A stretch of 5,020 nucleotides of DNA from Euryarchaeota archaeon UBA596 (GTDB lineage Archaea > Thermoplasmatota > Poseidoniia > Poseidoniales > Poseidoniaceae), in assembly GCA_002498205.1 (NCBI GenBank), contig DAGQ01000014.1, positions 1 to 5,020 on the forward strand, written 5' to 3'. The notes under the pieces are model-generated. The model ran no database searches and was not told the origin of the DNA. It saw only the letters and a program-made list of their open reading frames with translations. This document shows, piece after piece, positions 1 to 5,020 of the stretch. Made by a program: the position numbers and the translations under genes. Every line of letters begins with the position of its first letter. Position 1 is the first letter of the stretch.

Positions 1-246
1 ATCAATCCAAGCGATGTACCAAAGACTAACAAATACACGATCTCTTTCATTCGGCCCTGATTCTTCATCTAGACCAAGTCCATCTAGGGCTCGAATTACT
101 AGTTGAGTAACATGTTCTGAGGGTGCTCCTGACAAATCATGAATTATTGGAAGAGATTCCTTTAGTTCTTCTTCTTTAGTAAAACAACCTGCAAATGAAG
201 ATGTTACAAAAAGAAGTACAAGAATGAATGAAAGCGATTTAGTCAC
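1..246 (-). CDS. Partial secreted lipoprotein of unknown function (N-terminal 82 residues)
   Basis: An open minus-strand frame runs off the left edge, so only 82 residues are visible. From the GTG at 246 the protein starts MTKSLSFILVLLFVTSSFAG followed by Cys21. This is a textbook lipoprotein signal: a short basic start, a hydrophobic core at residues 5-14, and a lipobox SFAGC whose Cys21 would be lipidated and retained at the outer face of the membrane. The mature part is acidic and contains no family I recognise. The frame stays open back to an ATG at 324, which would add 26 residues (starting MNKLTGLDPAPG). I prefer GTG 246 because it gives a normal signal length and because a TATA-like box lies about 25 bases upstream, as expected for a leaderless archaeal transcript. 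There is no Shine-Dalgarno. The gene diverges from the surface-protein gene at 486. Confidence 0.75.
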   Translation of the reverse strand, partial: MTKSLSFILVLLFVTSSFAGCFTKEEELKESLPIIHDLSGAPSEHVTQLVIRALDGLGLDEESGPNERDRVFVSLWYIAWID

Positions 247-265
247 GGAACTGCTAATTTGATTA

Positions 266-273
266 CATATATG
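266..273 (-). promoter_or_regulatory. Archaeal TATA-like box for the lipoprotein gene, implying a leaderless mRNA
   Basis: The minus strand reads TTCATATATG here, preceded by an A-rich stretch (CAAAATTA) that could act as a BRE. The centre is about 24 bases before the GTG at 246. Archaeal TATA boxes typically lie about 25 bases upstream of the transcription start, so transcription would begin at or next to the GTG. This fits the absence of a ribosome binding site. The call rests on position and composition only. Confidence 0.45.
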
Positions 274-286
274 AATAATTTTGAAA

Positions 287-312
287 GTGCCGGGAGCGGG
301 GTCTAGGCCCGT
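287..312. other. GC-rich hairpin island with tRNA T-arm/acceptor-like geometry
   Basis: In an otherwise AT-rich spacer, about 26 bases are nearly all G and C. On the minus strand they form CGGG, a 7-base loop CCTAGAC, CCCG, then a 7-base TCCCGGC followed by A. That matches the spacing of a tRNA T-arm plus 3' acceptor strand. No matching 5' half lies nearby, and the loop does not match the TTCRANY consensus of a T-loop. It lies about 40-65 bases upstream of the lipoprotein GTG, just outside the TATA-like box, so it may be an operator, a structured RNA fragment or a tRNA remnant. If translation used the ATG at 324, it would instead be coding. Confidence 0.3.
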
Positions 313-363
313 AAGTTTATTCATTTAATTCCAAGAATTTTATTCAATAAATCTGAGGTTCTT

Positions 364-373
364 GAATATATTC
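364..373. promoter_or_regulatory. TATA-containing perfect palindrome in the divergent spacer
   Basis: GAATATATTC is a perfect 10-base palindrome lying between the two divergent genes. It could be a TATA element usable in either direction, or a regulator site. Just to its right, CCTCTCA occurs twice (385-391 and 396-402) with an 11-base period, close to one helical turn, which also suits a bound protein. Neither element can be tied to a regulator from sequence alone. Confidence 0.2.
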
Positions 374-430
374 ATTCCCATTACCCTCTCAAAAACCTCT
401 CATAACCTTCCTAAAAAAAAATTTTACCTG

Positions 431-440
431 ATTTATCATA
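431..440 (+). promoter_or_regulatory. Possible TATA-like element for the surface-protein gene
   Basis: ATTTATCATA lies 46-55 bases before the ATG at 486. Transcription starting about 25 bases further on would give a leader of some 20-25 bases that still includes the purine-rich AAAGGA before the start. The match to a TATA box is imperfect, and several other AT-rich stretches nearby could serve. Confidence 0.25.
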
Positions 441-475
441 GATTTAGGGCAAATAATATTACTAAAATACAATTT

Positions 476-481
476 AAAGGA
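476..481 (+). promoter_or_regulatory. Weak ribosome binding site before ATG 486
   Basis: AAAGGA sits four bases before the ATG. It is a partial, closely spaced Shine-Dalgarno-like match. It supports the ATG at 486, which is also the start that gives the complete signal peptide, over the next in-frame ATG at codon 14. Confidence 0.4.
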
Positions 482-485
482 AATT

Positions 486-1343
486 ATGAGACTAGTGTCC
501 AAATCATTAATCCTAGTATTATTGATGGTAACAAGTACCTTATCAGTCATAAATGCAGAAATAAGTAGTAGACAGAATAAGTATGATCCATCAGTAACTA
601 ATAATATACTTTGGCTATTTGGAAGTGAAGATATGGATAGTGGTTTTGGGCATTTCTACTTTAATGAAACTTACCCCGAGTTCGAAAGTTCTTCTAAAGG
701 ATATGGTTATAAAACTGTAAGCAATGATCGGATTTCAATAGATATTAGTTTTGAGTATCATAATTCCAATTATATGCTTTTAGAACTTGGCGAAGTTATT
801 AGAGGTACATTTTATATTGAGTCCTGGGGATTAACAGGTTCAGATTGTACCGGAGGGAATGCTTGTAAAGAATTTACAGTCACATTTAAGAAAGCAGGTT
901 TACCTGTAGCAAGTGATACTTTTTTGACGGGTGGAAGTGGCCAGGAAACAATTAATTGGGAATTTGCAGTTGCAGATAATATGACAGAATGGAAGAAAAA
1001 CCAAGATAATATTGAAGTTCAAATTGAATATGAAGTACAAGCAGACAATAGTGCGATAGGCTGTGGAACAGTATTTGACTGTTCAGCAGAGATTTATTTC
1101 TTCTATACTCATCCAGATGAAAATAGAGATAATACTGCTGATTGTGATGGATGTAATTCAAACATGATCTTACCAATACTTGAGATTGATGAACCTTTAC
1201 CAGGAGATGGTGAAGATGGTAATGGAGATGGTGGTTCTGATTCTGAATCTACACCTGGATTTACTACAGCATTAATGCTAACATCAATGATGGCTGCAGC
1301 AGTGGTATTAGTTCCAAAGAAAAATAAAGAATTAGAAGAATAA
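486..1343 (+). CDS. Secreted surface protein with PGF-type C-terminal sorting signal, function unknown
   Basis: This 285-residue protein has a Sec signal peptide at residues 1-24 (hydrophobic core 7-22, probable cleavage after INA). A polar, aromatic-rich, probably beta-rich extracellular region follows from about 25 to 232. Residues 235-256 form an acidic Gly/Asp/Ser linker. The C-terminus is PGF at 257-259, a hydrophobic stretch at 260-276 and a Lys-rich end (PKKNK). That order, linker-PGF-TM-basic tail, is the hallmark of archaeosortase-processed PGF-CTERM surface proteins, so it is probably anchored at the cell envelope. Cysteines come in three pairs (121/127 and 193/199, both CX5C, and 220/223, CX2C), which suggests disulfides. 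N-glycosylation sequons occur at Asn60 and Asn165. I recognise no catalytic domain. The basic tail is followed by acidic residues, which is slightly unusual. The stop abuts the hisS stop with zero spacing. Confidence 0.85.
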   Translation: MRLVSKSLILVLLMVTSTLSVINAEISSRQNKYDPSVTNNILWLFGSEDMDSGFGHFYFNETYPEFESSSKGYGYKTVSNDRISIDISFEYHNSNYMLLELGEVIRGTFYIESWGLTGSDCTGGNACKEFTVTFKKAGLPVASDTFLTGGSGQETINWEFAVADNMTEWKKNQDNIEVQIEYEVQADNSAIGCGTVFDCSAEIYFFYTHPDENRDNTADCDGCNSNMILPILEIDEPLPGDGEDGNGDGGSDSESTPGFTTALMLTSMMAAAVVLVPKKNKELEE

Positions 1344-1362
1344 TTAAATTTCTTCTAAATCT
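1328..1362. terminator. Inverted repeat spanning two abutting stop codons, possible two-sided terminator
   Basis: The arms at 1328-1340 and 1350-1362 pair at 12 of 13 positions, with one A/A mismatch (1331/1359). The inner nine pairs are perfect (TTAGAAGAA with TTCTTCTAA). The 9-base loop, TAATTAAAT, contains both stop codons. Past the stem each strand turns T-rich: TTTCGGTTTTATTTT on plus and TTATTTTTCTTT on minus. Archaeal termination relies mainly on U-tracts, so both messages could end here. The stem is AT-rich and therefore weak. The repeat also explains why both proteins end in similar residues (ELEE and LEEI). Confidence 0.4.
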
Positions 1363-2600
1363 ATATCGATTTCGGTTTTATTTTCAAGGTTCTTTATTCT
1401 GACTTTTCCTTGTTCCCATTCGTTAGGTGTAATCATTACTAGTGTTTTTGCTTGAGAACGTTCTGCATGTTTGAAGACCCATTTCATTTTTCTTTCATTT
1501 AGAATTAGATCTACACTTCTACCATTTTTCCTTAGCTTATTTGCAACTTGCATAGCAGCTTCTCTAAGATCTTCATTCATTGCAAAAACAATATCGTCAA
1601 CTCCTGAAGGTAATTCTGGAATTAAATCAAGATCTGATAATAATTCCATAATAACTACATCTCCAAACCCAAACCCACACGCAGGGATATCAGAACCACC
1701 AAATGTGGAAAGTAGAGTGTCATATCTTCCTCCACCACAAATTGCTCTTAATGTTCCACTTTTGTCAAATGCTTCAAAAACTGTACCAGTATAATATGAA
1801 AGTCCTCTTACAACAGATGCATCAAATTCAATCCATTCAGTAATTCCATAGTTTTCTGCTAATTCCCATACTTGGTTCAATTCATTTACAGCAGGATTTT
1901 CATTACCTAGAGTTTCATTTATTGATTTTAAATCTTTTAGACTTAAAGTAGATTGAATTAATTTAATATTTTCAGAAGTTAATCCAAGTGAGCTTAATTG
2001 TTCTTCAATTACCTCCTGAGGAATTTTGTCCATTTTATCTATGATTATACAAACAGGAGTGAATTGTTCTTCATTTATTCCAGCAGATTCTAACACATAC
2101 TGCAGTAATTTACGATTATTTACTCTGATTCCAACTTGAGATGAATTTATTCCAATTCGTTCAAAGAAATTTACAATAGCACATAACAACTCAACTTCTG
2201 CTTCTGCACCATCTGAACCCCAAATATCCATATTCCATTGATAATGTTCTCTAAGTCTACCTCTTTGCATACGCTCATATCTCCAGCATTGTGGTATTGA
2301 ATACCATTTTAGTGGCATAGGTAGAGTATTTGCCTTTGCAAGCACCATTCTTGCTAAAGATGGAGTCATTTCAGGTCTTAGTGTGACTTTTCTTTCACCT
2401 TTATCTTCAAAGTTGTATAATTGTTGAGTAATTTCTTCTCCTTGTTTTCTTGTATAGAGTTCTTCTGTTTCTAAAATAGGAGCATCATATTCTTCAAACC
2501 CAAATGAGTTTGCAGCGGCTTTGAAATTGTCAAATAACCAATTTCTTACTCTCATTTCCTCGGGATAAAAGTCGCGGGTTCCCCGAGGAGGCTTGAACAT
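1344..2600 (-). CDS. hisS: Histidine--tRNA ligase (class II)
   Basis: HisRS charges tRNA-His with histidine, using ATP, in the cytosol. The 418-residue length fits the family (E. coli about 424). Visible signatures are: N-terminal PPRGTRDFYP (4-13); motif 2 from RPEMTP (75-80) to WRYERMQRGRLREHYQWNMD (106-125); the HisA motif VVRGLSYYTGTVFE (263-276), whose Arg265 corresponds to the catalytic arginine of E. coli HisRS; the HisB-type ICGGGRYDTLL (287-297); and a C-terminal anticodon-binding domain from about 335. Motif 3 reads GFGFGDVVIMELL (309-321) and lacks the usual Glu-Arg pair. From memory, the whole protein, including that substitution, resembles plant organellar HisRS more than E. coli HisRS. 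The ATG at 2600 begins at the conserved N-terminus and no Shine-Dalgarno precedes it. The transporter gene ends 70 bases upstream on the same strand, so readthrough is possible. The stop abuts the convergent surface-protein stop. Confidence 0.96.
   Translation of the reverse strand: MFKPPRGTRDFYPEEMRVRNWLFDNFKAAANSFGFEEYDAPILETEELYTRKQGEEITQQLYNFEDKGERKVTLRPEMTPSLARMVLAKANTLPMPLKWYSIPQCWRYERMQRGRLREHYQWNMDIWGSDGAEAEVELLCAIVNFFERIGINSSQVGIRVNNRKLLQYVLESAGINEEQFTPVCIIIDKMDKIPQEVIEEQLSSLGLTSENIKLIQSTLSLKDLKSINETLGNENPAVNELNQVWELAENYGITEWIEFDASVVRGLSYYTGTVFEAFDKSGTLRAICGGGRYDTLLSTFGGSDIPACGFGFGDVVIMELLSDLDLIPELPSGVDDIVFAMNEDLREAAMQVANKLRKNGRSVDLILNERKMKWVFKHAERSQAKTLVMITPNEWEQGKVRIKNLENKTEIDIDLEEI
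2557..2589 (-). other. GC-rich hairpin in the first codons of hisS
   Basis: On the hisS message TCCTCGGG (from the third base of codon 4 to the first base of codon 7) pairs perfectly over 8 bases with CCCGAGGA (codons 13-15), leaving a 17-base loop. A competing small hairpin, CGGG-GAA-CCCG, uses the same left arm. The segment uses CGG and CGC for arginine, whereas nearly all other arginines I checked in the gene are AGA. The structure lies 12-44 bases into the coding region, where it could affect initiation on a leaderless message. A regulatory role is inferred. Confidence 0.4.
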
Positions 2601-2624
2601 AAAACTAAACCGAGTGAATTTAGG

Positions 2625-2635
2625 TTATGAAATAA
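2625..2635 (-). promoter_or_regulatory. Weak TATA-like element upstream of hisS
   Basis: TTATTTCATAA on the minus strand ends 24 bases before the hisS ATG. That distance suits a leaderless start at or near the ATG, in keeping with the lack of a Shine-Dalgarno in the 70-base spacer after the transporter gene. The match is imperfect in an AT-rich background. The rest of the spacer shows no clear terminator for the transporter transcript. Confidence 0.25.
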
Positions 2636-2670
2636 TCCGCTAGAAATCTAATTGAAAGTCGATAATGAGA

Positions 2671-4365
2671 CTATTCTAAAATTTCAGCATCAAATATTTT
2701 GTCCGTGCCATCTTCTCCAAGAACGAAAATCATATCATCATCCGCACCAGGTAAAGTGGAGATGTCTGCATCTGCACCTTCAGGGACATTTCTGTATAAT
2801 GGATAACTTGTTAATTTCTTATTAAAGAAGAAGAATGTTACTCCAACAACCCCCCAAAAAGCGAAGATGATGCCAGCGCCCTTTGGATCTACGGGATTAA
2901 ATGCAGAATACCAAGGGTCAAAACTGAAAATTAAATCAGAGAAATATGATAAGATTAGTACTGAAAACATTATTGGGAAACCAAAATACATGATTTTATC
3001 CCACCAACTACCAACCCATAAGTCATTGTCTCCTGTATTAATGAAGTCATCTCTAAATGCTGGCATTCCATGTTCCATATATCCTCTTATACCATCTTCT
3101 GCTTCACCAGCAGCGACTTTTTCTTTCCATATTTTCCATCCATATTTCCAGATTGTGAATGCAATAAATAATCCACTAAACATTAACCCATATCCCCAGA
3201 TATGATCTTGTACTTCAAGAAATTCAGGGTACATAACTCCACTAGCAGAATCTACTTTTATTGCAATTATTGCACTTGGAATCCCAAGAATGAATATTGC
3301 AACTGCTGTTGCCCCTACTGCTTTATCTCTACTAAATCCATGATCTACAAAATTTCTAACACACATTTCAATTGTTGAAATCATACTTGTTAAAGCAGCA
3401 AAAGTTAGTGCTAAGAAGAACATTGTTACCATTATCATAGCGCCTGTTTTTCCACCAGGTGCTTCTGAAAATACTTCTGGTAATGCTAAGAAAGTAATTG
3501 CTGAAGATCCACCAGTAACAACTGAAAGAGGATCTGTAGAAACTGCAAAGATAGCAGATAATACAGCTAAACCAGCAATTATGGAGATACTATTGTTTGC
3601 TAACCCCATTGTTGCAGCATTTAGTACGGTATCCTCATCTTTACGCATGTATACGGCATATGTAATTGCCATACCCATTCCAGCAGAACAAGACCATGCA
3701 GATTGGGATAACCCATTTATCCATGTTTTTGGATCTTTCAAATATTCTGGATCAACCGTGAACATAAATGTAAATCCATCGAGACTCCCATCTTTCATAT
3801 CCATCCATAGTGATAAGAATAATACTAAGAAAAGTAATACAAATAAACTTGACATCATCCATACATTTGTTTTTTCAATTGCTTTAGCACCCTTCCATAT
3901 TGCTCCTACAGAAATTAAAACAATTAAAAATTGGAATAGAATTACTTGACCAGCACTTCCTAAGAAATTATTCCATTCTGCGATAAAGTCTGTACCTTGA
4001 GCTAATCCACCTGTAGCGCCCATTGTGAAATATTTCATACACCATCCTGCTACAATCGCATAATAGAAACCAATAGCAGTAGATATCCAAGCAGTCCAAA
4101 GTCCCATCCATGCATAATTTTTACCTGTAAACATTCTGAAAGTACCAACAGTACCTGTTCTACTACGTTTACCCAAAGCAAATTCCGCTATAACTAGCGG
4201 AATAGACCATAAAAATAAGAAAATCAACCAAGGAATAAGGAAACTTCCTCCTCCGTTAGCACCTACCATTCGTGGAAATCTCCAAATATTCCCCGTCCCT
4301 ATTGCAGCACCAATAGTTGCAAAAATTAAGCCTAAACGTCCACTAAATTCGTCTGATTGCCCCAT
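2671..4365 (-). CDS. SNF/NSS-family (SLC6-like) sodium-dependent amino-acid transporter
   Basis: A 564-residue, 12-TM LeuT-fold symporter that imports a substrate with Na+. TM1 carries the unwound GAAIGTGNIWRFP (19-31). Aligning without gaps to LeuT as I recall it, the Na1 ligands are Ala21, Asn26, Ser225 and Asn257; the Na2 ligands are Gly19, Ile22, Ala323, Thr326 and Ser327; the outer gate is Arg29 and Asp387; and the substrate-carboxylate tyrosine is Tyr102. Gly23 replaces the aspartate of monoamine transporters, so an amino-acid substrate is likely, but which one is not readable. Ser261 occupies the LeuT Glu290 position, as in chloride-dependent animal SLC6 proteins. A hydrophilic loop of about 45 residues separates TM10 and TM11, and residues 529-564 form a very acidic tail. 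The ATG at 4365 is four bases after the stop of an upstream membrane-protein gene and has a Shine-Dalgarno inside it. Confidence 0.94.
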   Translation of the reverse strand: MGQSDEFSGRLGLIFATIGAAIGTGNIWRFPRMVGANGGGSFLIPWLIFLFLWSIPLVIAEFALGKRSRTGTVGTFRMFTGKNYAWMGLWTAWISTAIGFYYAIVAGWCMKYFTMGATGGLAQGTDFIAEWNNFLGSAGQVILFQFLIVLISVGAIWKGAKAIEKTNVWMMSSLFVLLFLVLFLSLWMDMKDGSLDGFTFMFTVDPEYLKDPKTWINGLSQSAWSCSAGMGMAITYAVYMRKDEDTVLNAATMGLANNSISIIAGLAVLSAIFAVSTDPLSVVTGGSSAITFLALPEVFSEAPGGKTGAMIMVTMFFLALTFAALTSMISTIEMCVRNFVDHGFSRDKAVGATAVAIFILGIPSAIIAIKVDSASGVMYPEFLEVQDHIWGYGLMFSGLFIAFTIWKYGWKIWKEKVAAGEAEDGIRGYMEHGMPAFRDDFINTGDNDLWVGSWWDKIMYFGFPIMFSVLILSYFSDLIFSFDPWYSAFNPVDPKGAGIIFAFWGVVGVTFFFFNKKLTSYPLYRNVPEGADADISTLPGADDDMIFVLGEDGTDKIFDAEILE

Positions 4366-4369
4366 TTAA

Positions 4370-5020
4370 TCACGCTCCTGCTGGATCTTCTTTGTTCCAT
4401 TCAATATTTTCATCATCTCCACTTAAGATAAGATGTAAGCATTTGGCTAATCCACCCCATACCGCCCCAGCTACTATGGCGAACAGCATGAAAGATAACG
4501 CAGCACTTCCAAAGGGAGCCCTGTAGGGGATATCAACAACATAGTAAGTACCCATTGGGACAGGATAAGCAAATGGGAATGTTCCAGATCTAGTTCCTAA
4601 CATAGACTTATAATGTAATTTACCTGATTTATCTTCTGGAACAGGAAGGTCCGCAGAAATTAAGATGCCTTCTTGCATATTTGTTAATGTACAATTTTGA
4701 CCTGTTTCATTAAATCCAGTCATTTGCCATGGTTCTTCAATCCATTCACTAGCGCCAAAATCAGATTGAGCTCTACTTGGTTGAACCATTCTCCACATAA
4801 CATGTGAGTAATTTGTATTAGAAGTCCAAGGGAATATCGGATCTACACACATTGTAATAGGTACATTTCCTTCATCAGGTACAGTTAGGTTATCAGGAGA
4901 TACAATCCATTGAGATTTATCGGCTTGTTCTAAACCTATTCTTGCTCTTTCTCGAGGATCATCAGCAATTTCAGCAATATAAAATGGAACTCCGATATTT
5001 TCTAAAGCGATAGAATTTAT
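4370..5020 (-). CDS. Partial single-TM membrane protein with sequon-rich outside domain (C-terminal 216 residues)
   Basis: The frame is open to the right edge, so this is the 3' part of a longer gene. The Met at 4852 is internal and not a start, because the reading frame continues upstream for 56 codons. I do not recognise the family. The visible residues 1-169 are polar and carry four N-glycosylation sequons (Asn44, Asn70, Asn104, Asn109) and two cysteines (58, 110), as expected for an extracytoplasmic domain. One hydrophobic segment follows at about 171-192 (GSAALSFMLFAIVAGAVWGG), then a Lys/Cys/His-containing stretch and a short acidic tail ending PAGA. That is a type I topology, outside domain then inside tail. 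The transporter gene follows after four bases with its Shine-Dalgarno inside this gene, so the two proteins are probably made together. This one may assist or gate the transporter, but that is inference. Any N-terminal signal lies outside the window. Confidence 0.75.
   Translation of the reverse strand: MNSIALENIGVPFYIAEIADDPRERARIGLEQADKSQWIVSPDNLTVPDEGNVPITMCVDPIFPWTSNTNYSHVMWRMVQPSRAQSDFGASEWIEEPWQMTGFNETGQNCTLTNMQEGILISADLPVPEDKSGKLHYKSMLGTRSGTFPFAYPVPMGTYYVVDIPYRAPFGSAALSFMLFAIVAGAVWGGLAKCLHLILSGDDENIEWNKEDPAGA
4375..4379 (-). promoter_or_regulatory. Shine-Dalgarno of the transporter gene, inside the upstream gene
   Basis: AGGAG on the minus strand lies nine bases before the transporter ATG and falls within the final codons (PAGA) of the preceding gene, just before its TGA. 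The embedded site and the four-base intergenic gap indicate translational coupling. They also fix ATG 4365 as the transporter start. Confidence 0.65.

Noticed and set aside
287..312. Calling the GC-rich island a tRNA gene
   Set aside because: Only a T-arm and acceptor-like strand are present. There is no 5' acceptor, D-arm or anticodon arm nearby, and the loop departs from the T-loop consensus.
385..402. CCTCTCA direct repeat as a CRISPR or satellite unit
   Set aside because: Only two 7-base copies 11 bases apart. At most it is a small protein-binding site.
362..568. 68-codon plus-strand open frame overlapping the start of the surface-protein gene
   Set aside because: It overlaps the signal peptide in another frame and has low-complexity Lys/Asn/Ile content with no motif. 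The spacer part has promoter-like composition.
952..1176. Minus-strand open frame inside the surface-protein gene
   Set aside because: Antisense shadow rich in Leu, Tyr and Ser, with no signal or domain. The plus-strand gene has coherent signal, sequon and anchor features.
1471..1794. Plus-strand open frame inside hisS
   Set aside because: Antisense to unmistakable HisRS motifs (HisA/HisB and the C-terminal domain).
2867..3949. Plus-strand open frames at 2867-3205 and 3581-3949
   Set aside because: Both are antisense to transmembrane segments of the transporter and show no independent coding features.
4370..4852. Treating the ATG at 4852 as the true start of the upstream membrane protein
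   Set aside because: The same frame continues without a stop to the window edge with the same coding character, including one more sequon. The protein would also lack any signal peptide if begun there.

Overview
The window is AT-rich DNA (by eye roughly two thirds A+T), densely coded, and most likely from a marine planktonic euryarchaeon of the Marine Group II/Poseidoniales type or a close Thermoplasmatota relative. This placement is inferred from gene style, not from a marker gene. The pointers are a secreted protein with a PGF-type C-terminal sorting signal, sequon-bearing extracellular domains, a lipoprotein, and TATA-like boxes placed for leaderless transcripts. No rRNA, complete tRNA, CRISPR array or insertion sequence was found.

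Layout. At the left edge (1-246, minus) lies the N-terminal part of an unknown lipoprotein with a GTG start and a well-placed TATA-like box. A roughly 240-base divergent intergenic region (247-485) holds that promoter, a GC-rich hairpin at 287-312, a TATA-containing palindrome at 364-373 and the leader of the next gene. Gene 486-1343 (plus) encodes a secreted, C-terminally anchored surface protein of unknown function. It converges with hisS (2600-1344, minus, histidyl-tRNA synthetase): the two stop codons abut with no base between them and sit in the loop of an inverted repeat. Upstream of hisS on the minus strand is a 12-TM SNF/NSS sodium-coupled amino-acid transporter (4365-2671). Four bases before that is the 3' part of a single-TM protein with a sequon-rich outside domain (5020-4370), cut by the right edge.

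How the genes work together. The membrane protein and the transporter are almost certainly one transcription and translation unit. The transporter's Shine-Dalgarno lies inside the last codons of the upstream gene, which makes the membrane protein a candidate accessory subunit. hisS follows 71 bases later and may be read through, but it has no Shine-Dalgarno and has a weak TATA-like element about 25-35 bases upstream, so it may also have its own leaderless promoter. No metabolic link between hisS and the transporter is evident.

Points of most interest are: the transporter-ectodomain pair, reminiscent of animal SLC6A19 with collectrin/ACE2; a serine at the chloride-switch position of the transporter; a HisRS resembling the plant organellar type and lacking the usual motif 3 arginine; a GC-rich hairpin in the first codons of hisS; and the zero-gap convergent junction with a two-sided terminator-like inverted repeat.
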